DNA of 64,000 nt from Isachenkonia alkalipeptolytica (GCF_009910325.1 NZ_SUMG01000009.1:36799-100798), one strand, 5' to 3'; counted from the stretch's first letter, positions 9,300-18,126 are shown. Numbers and translations are program-made. The notes: generated from the sequence alone by a model not told the origin.

Positions 9300-10055
9300 T
9301 TACAAGAGGTCCCGCACATCCAACACTTCCCCCTGCTCAAAGTCCCCGGTCAGTAACAGCTCTTTTACTTTCTCGGCGACCTTCTTTGTGGGCAGCAGCT
9401 GCCCCTCTTTTTTGTAGTTTTTAAACTTCTCCAGCTCCTGAAAATCCTCTTTATTGGAACTGCGGATTTCCTCCTGCATTTTCGTATCCATAATTGCCGG
9501 GGCTAAGGATAGAATCTTTACCGGGGCCTCCTTTGATTCCTGTTCTAATCCCACGGAACGGGTGAAAAGATTGACCCCCGCCTTCGATGCGCAGTAGTTG
9601 GCCCATCCGTAATGGGGTTTGCTGCCCGCCCCGGAGGAGATGTTAATCACCTTCTTATCCCCGGTAAAGCCTTGGGTTTTTTTGATAAAAGCGGAGGTGA
9701 GGATTAAGGGCGCCGCCAGGTTCACATGGAGATTTTGGAGAATTTCCCCGTCTTCGCAGTCCTCCAGTCGTTTCACCGGCGCCAACACCCCGGCATTATT
9801 GACCAGATAAATCCCTTCGGCGGCCTCAAGATCCACCCGTTGAAAAATCTCATCCATCAGGCTTCTTATTCTTTCGTGGTCCGAGAGATCAAATTCAAAA
9901 AACTCCAGGGATCCCCTCTGGGTCTCGGCAAAATCCATTAATTCCCGGTCCATTTTTCGCGAAATACAAAAAACCCGGTGGTTCTCATCCATTAAGGCTT
10001 TTCCCAAGGCCTTTCCCAGGCCCCGGGAGGTTCCCGTAATAATAAAATACTTCAT
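9300..10055 (-). CDS. SDR-family NAD(P)-dependent reductase, YueD (benzil/sepiapterin reductase)-like
   Basis: Classical short-chain dehydrogenase/reductase of 251 residues. The cofactor motif is GTSRGLGKALG at the N-terminus, followed by NNAG (about residue 86). The catalytic set is Ser in INISSGAG and Tyr/Lys in YCASKAG. The sequence pattern resembles Bacillus YueD/sepiapterin-reductase-like enzymes that reduce diketones, but the true substrate cannot be told. RBS GGAGG precedes the ATG. Confidence 0.85.
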   Translation of the reverse strand: MKYFIITGTSRGLGKALGKALMDENHRVFCISRKMDRELMDFAETQRGSLEFFEFDLSDHERIRSLMDEIFQRVDLEAAEGIYLVNNAGVLAPVKRLEDCEDGEILQNLHVNLAAPLILTSAFIKKTQGFTGDKKVINISSGAGSKPHYGWANYCASKAGVNLFTRSVGLEQESKEAPVKILSLAPAIMDTKMQEEIRSSNKEDFQELEKFKNYKKEGQLLPTKKVAEKVKELLLTGDFEQGEVLDVRDLL

Positions 10056-10381
10056 AGGCTCATCTCCTCCGATTATAAGTTTAGATCCTTCGCTTTCTTA
10101 CATACTTTTCTTTTCATTATGTACCCCGGATCCCCTTTATTACACACGGAACTCCAAGGATTCCAACCAAATCCCAAAGGACGGCGGCCCCCAATCCCGA
10201 TTCTGGCCTTTCGGGTATATTCCTGTTATACTTACTGTTATACACGTTGTTATACTTACTGTTATACACGTTGTTATACTTTCTGTTATACACGTTGTTA
10301 TACTTTCTGTTATACACGTTGTTATACTTTCTGTTATACACTACAAAATAAACCCTACACAGGATTAAAGGAGCGAGACCC
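10056..10381. other. Intergenic region between the divergent SDR gene and ywbE
   Basis: A 326-nt stretch with no convincing gene. It holds the 5 x 24-bp tandem repeat (10224-10343) and the RBS of ywbE (AAAGGAG). Reading frames run open through the repeat on both strands only because the unit length is a multiple of three. Confidence 0.7.
10224..10343. repeat. Five tandem 24-bp units, each two 12-bp half-units, upstream of ywbE
   Basis: Each unit is TGTTATACTTAC (or TGTTATACTTTC) followed by TGTTATACACGT. The octamer TGTTATAC therefore occurs ten times at an exact 12-bp period. Units start at 10224, 10248, 10272, 10296 and 10320; units 1-2 have the A variant and units 3-5 the T variant. The last unit ends CACTA instead of CACGT. 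The array ends 38 nt before the ywbE start codon. Each copy resembles an extended -10 (TGnTATAcT) and might bind a regulator. Confidence 0.9.
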
Positions 10382-10573
10382 ATGGAAGGAACCAAAAGAA
10401 GTAATATCACCCCTGGGGCCACGGTTACCATCGTGGAAAAACAAAACCAGAGCACGGGAAAACTGACCCAAGGGGTGGTGGCAAAACTGCTTACCAAATC
10501 CCCGAACCACCCCCACGGCATTAAAGTACGTTTAGAAAGCGGAGAAGTGGGACGGGTAAAGGAAGTGCTGTAA
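10382..10573 (+). CDS. ywbE: YwbE family protein (DUF2196)
   Basis: 63-residue protein matching the widely conserved YwbE family. The signature parts are TPGATVTIVEKQNQSTGKL, LTKSPNHPHGIKVRLESG and the C-terminal VGRVKEVL. It is likely a small beta-barrel (KOW/SH3-like) protein; its function is not established. RBS AAAGGAG lies 10 nt upstream. The unusual feature is the repeat array directly upstream. It is followed by a perfect terminator, so it is monocistronic. Confidence 0.9.
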   Translation: MEGTKRSNITPGATVTIVEKQNQSTGKLTQGVVAKLLTKSPNHPHGIKVRLESGEVGRVKEVL

Positions 10574-10612
10574 AACCGGTACTGCCAACCCTTTTGATGA
10601 AACCTTTTACAA

Positions 10613-10641
10613 AAAAAACGACCGGGAAGGGTCGTTTTTTT
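10613..10641. terminator. Bidirectional terminator after ywbE
   Basis: AAAAAACGACC pairs with GGGTCGTTTTTTT. It serves ywbE on the plus strand and the DUF3006 gene on the minus strand. Confidence 0.9.
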
Positions 10642-10655
10642 ACTTTCCTTGAAAC

Positions 10656-10859
10656 TTAAGTTTTTTTCCAGAGGTTTTTCATCCGGTTTTCCATTTTCGC
10701 CTTCCGCTGTTTCGTCTGCTCCCGGTTGATCCTGATCTCTATAACATCCCCGGCCTTTGCCTCTGTGGGCAGTAAAGCCCGGGGCATATTAACGGTTTCT
10801 TTATCGGCAAGCTCCACCACGGCAAACGCCCCTTCAAATCGATCTATGATCACCTGCAT
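10656..10859 (-). CDS. DUF3006 domain-containing small protein
   Basis: 67-residue protein with the DUF3006 pattern: VIIDRFEGAFAVVELAD, then a PRALLP segment, GDVIEIRI, and a basic tail. It is probably a small beta-rich protein of unknown role. I chose the ATG at 10859 because AAAGGA is 9 nt upstream; the ATG at 10865 is only 3 nt from it. It lies 62 nt downstream of the TraB-family gene on the same strand and could be co-transcribed. Confidence 0.82.
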   Translation of the reverse strand: MQVIIDRFEGAFAVVELADKETVNMPRALLPTEAKAGDVIEIRINREQTKQRKAKMENRMKNLWKKT

Positions 10860-10921
10860 TTTCATCGATCCTTTCCTGGTCCCCGGGATAGGAACCCAGC
10901 TTTTTTTCCATAAGGCCCTTT

Positions 10922-12181
10922 CTAGGTAATCGTTCGGATAAACACCCGGATCACTTCTGCGCCTCCAATAACGGTTCCTAAGGTGCTTCCGAGATTGGTT
11001 AAGGTGACCACCAATAGAATTCGGGTGACTTTATTTTTCCAAAAGCCCTTTACACTGACGGCGTCTTCCGACAGCTTTTCAAAATCCTCCACACTGGGTC
11101 GTCGGAGGTAGGCTTCCGTAATCCCTGCAAACCAACCGGCGGCCAGCAAGGGATTTAAAGAGCTTAAGGGGGCCACCAGAATGGCGGTTAATATGGTTAA
11201 GGGATGGCCCAGGGCGATGATGGCCCCCAGAGCGGAAAACCCGCCGTTCCAGATCACCCAGCTGGTGATTTGGCTGATGCCGGCGGAAAAATTCATATAA
11301 AAGGTGTACAGGATGATCCCGATAATAAGGATGGGAATGGCCCAGGCGATTTTTCCCGGGGCCTTGGATTTTTTCGGAACCTTCGATAACTCTTTTAAGT
11401 CATGTTCCTTATATATTTCCGTTTTAATTCCCGGAACATGGGCGGCGCCTAAAATCGCCACCACCTTATTCCCCGGGGCCTCTTTAATCTTTTGGGACAG
11501 GTATTGGTCCCGCTCATCAATCAGGGGTTTTTTAAGCTTCGGGAAATGTTCCGTGAAGTCCTGGAGCATGGCGTTCAGGGTGTCCTGGGATTTCATTTTT
11601 TCCAGTTCTTCCTCGGAGATACTCTCATCATTAAAAATACTGAAAAGAATTTGCACCATCAGGGACAGCTTCCCTTTGATGCCGATACCGTGCCAAACTC
11701 TGGCAAAGGTGGTTTGAATGTTTCGATCCGCCAGTACCAGTTTGGCCCCGATCTCCTTCGCCGAGTCGATTCCCTGAATCATCTCCTGTCCCGGCTTAAT
11801 GCCGAACTGCTTCGCCAGCCGGTTTTGAAAGGAGGAGATTACCAGGTTGACCAACAGTACCGTGGTTTTTTTCTCTTTAATGATTTTGAAAATGTCCATC
11901 TTCTGCCACCGGTTTTTATCCGTCACCGACTGATACCGTTGGCGGTCCAGTTCGATGCAAACGGAATCCGGCTGTTCTTCTTCGATCACTTCTTTCACTT
12001 GTTTTGCACTTTCCTTCGATACGTGGGCGGTTCCGATCAGAATGATCTCCTTGCCCTCTATATTCATTCGAGTGATGTTTTCTTCGTTTGCTAGGGATGC
12101 TTCCGAATTTTCCTCCCGGGATTTTGCTAAAGAATCCTCCGTCAGTACTCCCTGCTCATTTTTGATTTGCTCTTCCATCAT
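10922..12181 (-). CDS. TraB/PrgY family membrane protein
   Basis: 419-residue TraB-family protein. The N-terminal TraB domain starts after a Glu-rich leader and carries the family motifs IILIGTAHVSKES, IELDRQRY and ILGAAHVPGI, whose conserved GxxH histidines are proposed metal ligands. The C-terminal 150 residues contain about four transmembrane segments (from AWAIPILIIGIILYTF onward). PrgY relatives inhibit peptide pheromones and related folds are metalloproteases, but the role of chromosomal clostridial copies is unknown. The start has an AAGGA RBS and two adjacent ATG codons. Confidence 0.87.
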   Translation of the reverse strand: MMEEQIKNEQGVLTEDSLAKSREENSEASLANEENITRMNIEGKEIILIGTAHVSKESAKQVKEVIEEEQPDSVCIELDRQRYQSVTDKNRWQKMDIFKIIKEKKTTVLLVNLVISSFQNRLAKQFGIKPGQEMIQGIDSAKEIGAKLVLADRNIQTTFARVWHGIGIKGKLSLMVQILFSIFNDESISEEELEKMKSQDTLNAMLQDFTEHFPKLKKPLIDERDQYLSQKIKEAPGNKVVAILGAAHVPGIKTEIYKEHDLKELSKVPKKSKAPGKIAWAIPILIIGIILYTFYMNFSAGISQITSWVIWNGGFSALGAIIALGHPLTILTAILVAPLSSLNPLLAAGWFAGITEAYLRRPSVEDFEKLSEDAVSVKGFWKNKVTRILLVVTLTNLGSTLGTVIGGAEVIRVFIRTIT

Positions 12182-12258
12182 GATATTCCTTCCTCTCCAT
12201 TATACTTCCTATTCACAGTTTACCAAATATCCGGACAAAAAGAAATAACATCCTTTCT

Positions 12259-13170
12259 TTAGCGGTTAATCATAATTAAGGCGATCACCGTCAGGAGAAT
12301 CGCCACTTTGTTTTTGTTGGCAATTTTTTCTTTAAAGATGATAAAGCTTCCCAACGTGATCAGCACAATACTCCCCGCACTGTAGATGGGAAACACCACG
12401 GAGGTCTTTAAGGTATCCAGGGCTAAAATCAAAAAGTACGAAGAGAACAGGTTGGGAATCCCAACGGCAAAGCCGGTGAAAATATCTCTTTTGGTAATTA
12501 CGGATTTTCTTCGAAGGGTGTAGGTCCCGCTGATCAGAAAGGCGGTGAAAAATACGAAAAATAAAAACACATCTTTGTAGTCATTCAGGGCATAGTTTTG
12601 ATAAATTTTGTTGGAAAATTCCGCAAGGCCGCCGAAGGTAAACAGTAAAATCAGTAGATACTTCACATCCAGCTTTTCTTTAGCCTCCGAGGATAAGTTC
12701 ACGATCAGTATGGATACAATTGCGAGAATAATCCCCACCCATTGGATGGAGGTGGGGTATTCCTGCCAAAGGATGATGGAAAAGATCATGGGGATCAGAA
12801 TCCCGATTTTTCCGAAGGCTCCCGACAGTCCCGCTCCGTTTTCCCGAACACTCTTTTGGTAAAAAATAAAGGAGGCAAAGAAAAATCCTCCCGCCAGGGT
12901 ACCGATAATCATGCCCCAGATCATACTGGAATACTCGGAAAAAATAAATCCCCCCTGACTAAACATCAGGGAAAACTCCTCCATAAAGGAATTCGACCAG
13001 TCCACTTTCCCGATCAAACCCTTCCCGGCAATCATAATAAGACTCATCGTAAAGGCAATGAAGTAATTGGCGCTGGTGATCACCAGCCGATTGGTATTTG
13101 CCCCTTCCGTATATTTAAAAATCAGCGCAATGGAAGCACTGCAAAGGGTTGCCAGTAAAAGAAAAAACAT
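12259..13170 (-). CDS. EamA/DMT-family transporter
   Basis: 303-residue integral membrane protein with about ten hydrophobic helices arranged as two repeats, as in the drug/metabolite transporter (EamA) family. A Lys-rich end of the last loop (FKEKIANKNKVAILL) precedes the final helix, which is typical. The substrate is unknown. RBS GAGGTGG lies just before the ATG. It is 48 nt downstream of the exonuclease gene on the same strand. Confidence 0.85.
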   Translation of the reverse strand: MFFLLLATLCSASIALIFKYTEGANTNRLVITSANYFIAFTMSLIMIAGKGLIGKVDWSNSFMEEFSLMFSQGGFIFSEYSSMIWGMIIGTLAGGFFFASFIFYQKSVRENGAGLSGAFGKIGILIPMIFSIILWQEYPTSIQWVGIILAIVSILIVNLSSEAKEKLDVKYLLILLFTFGGLAEFSNKIYQNYALNDYKDVFLFFVFFTAFLISGTYTLRRKSVITKRDIFTGFAVGIPNLFSSYFLILALDTLKTSVVFPIYSAGSIVLITLGSFIIFKEKIANKNKVAILLTVIALIMINR

Positions 13171-13218
13171 AATCCACCTCGTTTCCAGCAGAATCCTTCT
13201 GCTTTACTTGAAATCGGC

Positions 13219-14202
13219 CTAAAAATCCATGGAGAGCTGCTGGAAGTCGGGCTTGGAAGCTTCCTCTTCCGGAGGCCCCTCTTCCGGAGTCTCCTCTTCC
13301 TGTGCTTCCTCCTTCTTTGGATAGAAAACATCCTCTTCCCTGAAAACCTTTTGAATGTTGAGCTCCATCAAATAGTCATAGGCGGCTTTTGTGGATAGGG
13401 AGAAGTTTCCCCTGGGGGTTAACAGTCCTTCATCATTGATATCCACGTTGCAGTCAATGGCGGCCAATCGCCGGGACAAATAAGCCTCCTCTTTTCCCGA
13501 TTCAACCTTTTCCCTTTGCTTTCCCTTCAGTTCCCCGGTGTTTTCATAAATCCCCTCCAGATCCCCGTAGGCATTTAAGAGTTTAATGGCGGTTTTCTCT
13601 CCGATGCCCCGGATTCCGGGGATATTGTCCGAGGCGTCTCCCGACAGGGCTTTTAAATCCACGATTTGCTTGGGACTCAGTCCCCCGTATTTCTCCGAAA
13701 CCCCCCGGGGATCGAAATGGATCATCCCTTTATTCGATAAATAGATTTGGTGCACGTCCTCAGTGATCAGCTGAAAAAGATCCCGGTCTCCGGAGACAAT
13801 CAAGGGCTCATATTTTTTATTTACGGCCCTGTAGGCCAGGGTTCCGATTAAATCATCGGCTTCGTAATTTTCCTTCTTAATAAAGGTGGCGTTACACTTT
13901 TCTAAGTAGGTCTCCATCATACCGAACTGGACAATCAGTTCCTCATCGGTCTCCTTACGGGTTCCCTTGTATTCGGGATAAAATTCGTTTCGAAAACTTT
14001 CCCGGGAAGCATCAGAACAGATGACCATATGCCAGGGCTGATGCTTTTCCTGTAGAGACTTTAAATATTTCACAAAACCGAAAAAGCCCCCTGTGGCTAC
14101 CCCTTCTTTTGTGGCCAGCCTGGGATAGGCATAATAGCTTCGGTGAATTAAATTCATGGCATCAATCAGTAAAACTTTTTTAGTATTTTCAGTATCCTTC
14201 AT
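13219..14202 (-). CDS. 5'-3' exonuclease (PolA N-terminal-like, YpcP/ExoA type) with acidic tail
   Basis: 327-residue stand-alone flap/5' nuclease. Seen motifs are LLIDAMNLIHRSYYA at the N-terminus (first metal-binding Asp), NYEADDLIGTLA and VSGDRDLFQL (acidic metal ligands), and the helix-hairpin-helix stretch ALSGDASDNIPGIRGIGEKTA. The last 35 residues are a Glu/Pro-rich disordered tail ending in QLSMDF at the C-terminus, which fits a beta-clamp-binding peptide (QLxLxF type). It likely acts in primer/flap removal or repair alongside PolA. RBS AAAGGAG is present. Confidence 0.9.
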   Translation of the reverse strand: MKDTENTKKVLLIDAMNLIHRSYYAYPRLATKEGVATGGFFGFVKYLKSLQEKHQPWHMVICSDASRESFRNEFYPEYKGTRKETDEELIVQFGMMETYLEKCNATFIKKENYEADDLIGTLAYRAVNKKYEPLIVSGDRDLFQLITEDVHQIYLSNKGMIHFDPRGVSEKYGGLSPKQIVDLKALSGDASDNIPGIRGIGEKTAIKLLNAYGDLEGIYENTGELKGKQREKVESGKEEAYLSRRLAAIDCNVDINDEGLLTPRGNFSLSTKAAYDYLMELNIQKVFREEDVFYPKKEEAQEEETPEEGPPEEEASKPDFQQLSMDF

Positions 14203-14300
14203 GGTAAAGCTCCTTTCTACTTTCTTCCTTCCCTTCTTATCCTACCATATTTCGAGAAAATTTCATTGAAATTTTTTCATGAACTTTCTCCTTAGGAATA

Positions 14301-14342
14301 CTAAAAGACCCGCCGAAACCTTTTAAAGGGTTTTAGCGGGTT
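14301..14342 (-). terminator. Terminator after the flavin reductase gene
   Basis: On the minus strand, AACCCGCTAAAACC pairs with GGTTTCGGCGGGT, followed by CTTTTAG. Next to it (14341-14368) is a short 12-bp direct duplication of TTTCCTATTCGG. Confidence 0.75.
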
Positions 14343-14401
14343 CCTATTCGGTTTCCTATTCGGTTTCCTCCATCCCGGATTTTTTTACCCTCCAGGATAT
14401 A

Positions 14402-15052
14402 TTAGGGCCGTTCCAGCTTAAAAATTTCGCCCAACTTTTCATAACTGGTACCTGCCAGTCGACTGACAGGGCGTAGCGCTCTTGGGTCAATCCGTCCGTC
14501 CTTGATGATCCCCTCCCGAATATGATACTTCACCACCCGGCCGATCACCAAATCGCAGGCGGGGGCGCTTTCCCTGCCCCCAAGGGGGATGATTTTTTCT
14601 ACCACGCATTCCATTCGAATTCCCGCTTCTTTTACCCCCGGTGTCTTGATTTTTGAACTGTCCACGGGGGTAAGGCCGGTGTATTCCACTTCGCTCCGAG
14701 TGGGGGGAAAGGCGATGGAGGTTTCATTGATCTTTTCAATGTAGGATTCATCGGTGATGTGAATCACAAAGTCTCCCGTCTCCTTGGCATTCCTCGCCGT
14801 ATCCTTCATGACTCCACGGTCCCGCTGTACAGAAATCGACAGCATCGGAGGATTGGCGGTTACAATATTAAAGTAACTAAAGGGAGCGGCGTTTAACACC
14901 CCGTCCCGGGACAGGGTTGTGGTAAAGGCCACGGGTCTTGGAATGACCGATCCCGTTAGGAAAAAGTAGTTTTCCTGTTCCGTTAAATCCATGGGATTGA
15001 TGATTTTCATGGTTTCGTTTTTGTTCATTTCGTTTTTATTCATTTCCGTCAC
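14402..15052 (-). CDS. Flavin reductase-like / FMN-binding split-barrel protein
   Basis: About 213-216 residues; a DIM6/NTAB-type flavin reductase domain protein that binds FMN. The family pattern is seen in TGSVIPRPVAFTTTLSRDG, NAAPFSYFNIV, KDTARNAKETGDFVIHI and a C-terminal VIGRVVKYHI. The N-terminus carries a duplicated MNKNE pentapeptide. The start may be GTG at 15052 or ATG at 15043, neither with a strong RBS. It begins 9 nt after the dioxygenase stop codon, so the two are almost certainly one operon; a role in supplying or handling flavin for quinone/aromatic detoxification is inference. Confidence 0.82.
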   Translation of the reverse strand: MTEMNKNEMNKNETMKIINPMDLTEQENYFFLTGSVIPRPVAFTTTLSRDGVLNAAPFSYFNIVTANPPMLSISVQRDRGVMKDTARNAKETGDFVIHITDESYIEKINETSIAFPPTRSEVEYTGLTPVDSSKIKTPGVKEAGIRMECVVEKIIPLGGRESAPACDLVIGRVVKYHIREGIIKDGRIDPRALRPVSRLAGTSYEKLGEIFKLERP

Positions 15053-15061
15053 CCTTTGCCC

Positions 15062-16003
15062 TTATTTTTCCAGCTCTCTTACTACAATCTTCGGAAGCTT
15101 CTTTTCAAGTTTTTCCCGGACGGGCTGGTACTCTTCGGGGAGCATAAATCTTTCCCCCAGCTTTTCCAAAGGTTCATCCACATCAAAGCCCGGACCCTCC
15201 GTGGCAATTTCAAAAAGGATGCCCCCCTCTTCATTGAAATAAATCGACTTAAAGTAGTTTCGGTCCCGGACCTCGGTTACCCGGTAGCCCTGATCCTCCA
15301 GGAGTTTTTTCCAGGCCAGCTGTTCCTGATCATTGGAAGCGCGAAAAGCGATGTGATGCACCGTGCCCACACCGGTGGTTCCCGGCGCCGGAGCGGTTTT
15401 TTTAAGATCAAGGACATCTCCCAGGTCCTGGGGGCTTTTGTACCGGATCAAGCCCCGGTCTTCCCCGATTTTTTCAAAACCGAAGAGGTTTTCCAACAGA
15501 TCCCCGGTTTTATCAGGGGCCGTTGAATACAAGGTGGCTCCTTGAAAGCCTTTAATCGCCGTTTTTTCCGTCAGGGTGCCGATGCTGTGGCGACTCGGGG
15601 CCCCGGCAGCTCTTTCAGTGATTTCGATTTGCAGCCCGTGGGGATCCTGAAAGCTTATATATTTTTCTTCAAACCGGGTTTCCAGGGTAAAGTTTATATG
15701 AAATTTCGCTAATCGCTCCTCCCAAAACAGTAAAGCTCCTTTGGGTACGGCATAGGTGCTAACCCCTACCTGCCCGCCGCCGAGGACTCCTTTTTCCCCA
15801 TTCGGTCGGGGAAAGAAGGTAATCACCGTCCCCGGGGTGCCCTGATAATCGCCGAAATAGAGATGATAGGTCTCGGGGTCATCAAAGTTTACGGTTTTTT
15901 TAACCATCCGAAGGCCCAACACCCCGGTATAAAAATCCGCATTTTCCTGGGGATCCCCGGCAATGGCGGTGATATGATGAATGCCTTTATTGATTAATTT
16001 CAT
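15062..16003 (-). CDS. VOC-family ring-cleaving dioxygenase (MhqO-like)
   Basis: 313-residue vicinal oxygen chelate protein with two glyoxalase-fold repeats. The first begins at once with GIHHITAIAGDPQENADFYTGVLGLR (metal His), with DPHGLQIEITE closing the module. The second carries HHIAFRAS and ends with GGILFEIATEGPGF. This is the pattern of hydroquinone-type ring-cleaving dioxygenases such as MhqO, which act in electrophile/quinone resistance in Bacilli. I set the start at ATG 16003 (AAAGGAGAAG just upstream) rather than the in-frame ATG at 16111, whose extra N-terminus is unlike the family. Confidence 0.88.
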   Translation of the reverse strand: MKLINKGIHHITAIAGDPQENADFYTGVLGLRMVKKTVNFDDPETYHLYFGDYQGTPGTVITFFPRPNGEKGVLGGGQVGVSTYAVPKGALLFWEERLAKFHINFTLETRFEEKYISFQDPHGLQIEITERAAGAPSRHSIGTLTEKTAIKGFQGATLYSTAPDKTGDLLENLFGFEKIGEDRGLIRYKSPQDLGDVLDLKKTAPAPGTTGVGTVHHIAFRASNDQEQLAWKKLLEDQGYRVTEVRDRNYFKSIYFNEEGGILFEIATEGPGFDVDEPLEKLGERFMLPEEYQPVREKLEKKLPKIVVRELEK

Positions 16004-16110
16004 TTTTCTTCTCCTTTCTTTATCCTCCCCTAAATTTCCGGGGATTCTGTGATAATGATTCCTAACTATAAATACCCCTTTTCTCCTTTGTTCAATCACG
16101 GCCTCCGTCA

Positions 16111-16141
16111 AAAACGCCTCCCTCCCGGGGGAGAAAGGCGC
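16111..16141 (-). terminator. Terminator after the TauE gene
   Basis: On the minus strand, CGCC plus CTCCC pairs with GGGAG plus GGCG, followed by TTTTT. It lies 40 nt past the TauE stop codon. Confidence 0.75.
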
Positions 16142-16180
16142 TCAATGAACACTTCATCATTCTTTTCCACTTCATTTCAG

Positions 16181-16915
16181 TTATATTCCCGACAGGATCG
16201 AGAGGATCCCCATGCCCATAATCAGACTCATACTGACTCTTTTAAAAAGAGCTTCATTGACCCGGTTTCCCATCCGGATGCCCAGGAAGGTCCCCAAAAG
16301 CAGTCCCGGTAAAAGATAAAGAGCGTAACCCGCCACCTCCTGGGTAATCAGCCCACTGAGGAAATAGGTAGGAATGGAAAACAGGTTGATGATCCAAAAG
16401 TACAGGGTTAGATTCCCGCGAAAAATCTGTTTTTCCACCCGTTGATTATTTAAAAACAGTACAATGGGCGGTCCCCCAAAGGATACACTGCCGTTCAACA
16501 GGCCGCTGGCAATGCCCACGGGAATGAATGCGGCTTTTTCATTTCGTACCGTAAAATGGTAGCCGGTAAAGTTAATCCCCGCCACCAAAACAATAATGAT
16601 CCCCACCATCATCTTCAGGGTGTTTTCCTCCAGGACTTTCAATAATTGGACCCCGAAGGGGGTACCCACCATGCCGAAGATCACCAGCAGAAGGATCTTT
16701 TTTAACTGTACATGTTCCCGAATACTGTAGAGAATCATACTGTTCAGGATCAAACTGTAAATCATCAGTATCGGTACCGCTACCTGCAAGGGAAGCATCA
16801 AGCCCAAAAGGGGCAGGGCAATCAGAGAAAAACCGAAACTGGTGGCCCCCTGGGTCATGGCCGCCATAAATATAATCAACATTCCTGCTATTATTTGTTG
16901 CGGTATCGCTTCCAT
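16181..16915 (-). CDS. TauE/SafE-family sulfite/organosulfonate exporter-like protein
   Basis: 244-residue polytopic membrane protein of the TauE/SafE (DUF81) family. Typical features are the N-terminal helix ending MTQGATSFGFSLIALPLL, the second-half repeat with GLLNGSVSFGGPPIVLFL, and seven to eight predicted helices. Members export sulfite, sulfoacetate or related anions; the substrate here is unknown. RBS AAAGGAG precedes the ATG. It is divergent from the questin-oxidase-like gene, with about 200 nt between them. Confidence 0.87.
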   Translation of the reverse strand: MEAIPQQIIAGMLIIFMAAMTQGATSFGFSLIALPLLGLMLPLQVAVPILMIYSLILNSMILYSIREHVQLKKILLLVIFGMVGTPFGVQLLKVLEENTLKMMVGIIIVLVAGINFTGYHFTVRNEKAAFIPVGIASGLLNGSVSFGGPPIVLFLNNQRVEKQIFRGNLTLYFWIINLFSIPTYFLSGLITQEVAGYALYLLPGLLLGTFLGIRMGNRVNEALFKRVSMSLIMGMGILSILSGI

Positions 16916-17067
16916 TGTGCTTGTCTCCTTTGCATCCCCGGCAGTCTTTCCTATGGACCCGGCGTCTTTTTTAATAGTATAACACAGACCGGGAGATATT
17001 TATATTTCTTAGAGAGGGTTTACCTTTTCCACAAATGGATACATATAAACTATACTACCGTTAAGAT

Positions 17068-17086
17068 CCGGTATCCCTGGATACGG
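17068..17086. promoter_or_regulatory. Dyad upstream of the questin-oxidase-like gene
   Basis: CCGGTATCC-CT-GGATACGG is a near-perfect inverted repeat about 30 nt upstream of the start codon. It could be an operator or an mRNA hairpin. No matching regulator gene is adjacent. Confidence 0.4.
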
Positions 17087-17114
17087 TGAAACAGTATACT
17101 AAGGAGGAAAAATT

Positions 17115-18113
17115 ATGAATCTCAGCCAACTGATCAACGAAAACGGGCGAAAGCAGTCCCCTTACATGGAGGGGCTGGTAAATCATCTTCCCATGGGACA
17201 GTTCGCCCTTTATCAGCTCACAAAGGATTTAAGCAGGGTGGCATCCTACACCGAATTCTATAATGACCGGTTTCATGTGGACCCGGTGTCGGAAAGTTTC
17301 ACCCCGGCCACCTCCATCCATGGCTGCCTGGGTAACCGGGAGGCTTATGAAGCTTGTCTGGCGTTAATGGAGGATGAAGTTAAGACCCACGGGTCGGAGG
17401 CGATGATTGAAAAAATACTGAATGCCTATCCCCTGGGCATGTCCTCGGGACTTTTCCACGTTACCATACGCCTGGCCTATGGAAAAGAAGGGGCTTCCTA
17501 CGACGAAGCTCTGACCGAGGAAATCTCCCGGGCCCTTGCTTATTATGTAACCGCTTACCGGGCCGTGACCCCCTTTCACCGGAAAGTCCCGCGGGACCGA
17601 CTCCATGAAAATATGAATTCGCTGATCAAAAGTCCTCTTGTGGAAAAAAACCTCCGCCAAAACAGTTCGCTAGGAAAAACCATGAAAACACTGTACCAGA
17701 GCCCGGCGTACCGGGATCAGGGATTTTTGATTCAGGGCACCGTTGAGGAGAAGGTCCTCGGCCTGTTGGACCTTTGCCTTCCCGCCTTTGACCACACCAA
17801 AAGCATTGTGGCGCTTCACTGCATTACCGGCCTTCATGCCCTGCTGGTCCTGAAGGATTATTTCCAGGATTTTGAGAAAGCCCTGGATATCTATACCACC
17901 GCGGTGATTACCCATCTTTTGACCATCGACGGCGTGGCCTTTCCCAAGCCGGATCATGGGCCGGTTTTACCTTCATGGGGGGAGTTGATTGCGAAAGGCG
18001 CCTCTTCCAAGGATGTGCATACCATCAAGTTTACCTACACCTGTCACGAACTGTATCAGCGTTACTCGATAGAGGGACTGAAACAATCGTTGCTTTATCA
18101 AATCCATAAATAA
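17115..18113 (+). CDS. Questin oxidase family protein (DUF4243)
   Basis: 332-residue helical soluble protein. The overall layout, with the central GLFHVTIRLAYG segment and the C-terminal KFTYTCHELYQRY segment, resembles the questin oxidase/AflY family (Baeyer-Villiger-type chemistry in fungi; bacterial roles unknown). Histidines in SIHGC, LFHVTIRL and ALHCITGLHALL may be functional. RBS AAGGAGG precedes the ATG. The assignment rests on motif memory and is moderate. Confidence 0.7.
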   Translation: MNLSQLINENGRKQSPYMEGLVNHLPMGQFALYQLTKDLSRVASYTEFYNDRFHVDPVSESFTPATSIHGCLGNREAYEACLALMEDEVKTHGSEAMIEKILNAYPLGMSSGLFHVTIRLAYGKEGASYDEALTEEISRALAYYVTAYRAVTPFHRKVPRDRLHENMNSLIKSPLVEKNLRQNSSLGKTMKTLYQSPAYRDQGFLIQGTVEEKVLGLLDLCLPAFDHTKSIVALHCITGLHALLVLKDYFQDFEKALDIYTTAVITHLLTIDGVAFPKPDHGPVLPSWGELIAKGASSKDVHTIKFTYTCHELYQRYSIEGLKQSLLYQIHK

Positions 18114-18126
18114 CCCCGTGCTTTTC

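Noticed and set aside
10224..10343. CRISPR array
   Set aside because: Repeats are directly adjacent with no spacers and no cas genes nearby.
10117..10521. Long open frames on both strands through the 24-bp repeat array
   Set aside because: They exist because the unit is a multiple of three; no RBS, and the predicted peptides are simple CYT/YNN repeats.
16050..16064. Second Fur/PerR box upstream of the dioxygenase
   Set aside because: TGATAATGATTCCTA has a good left half but three mismatches in the right half.
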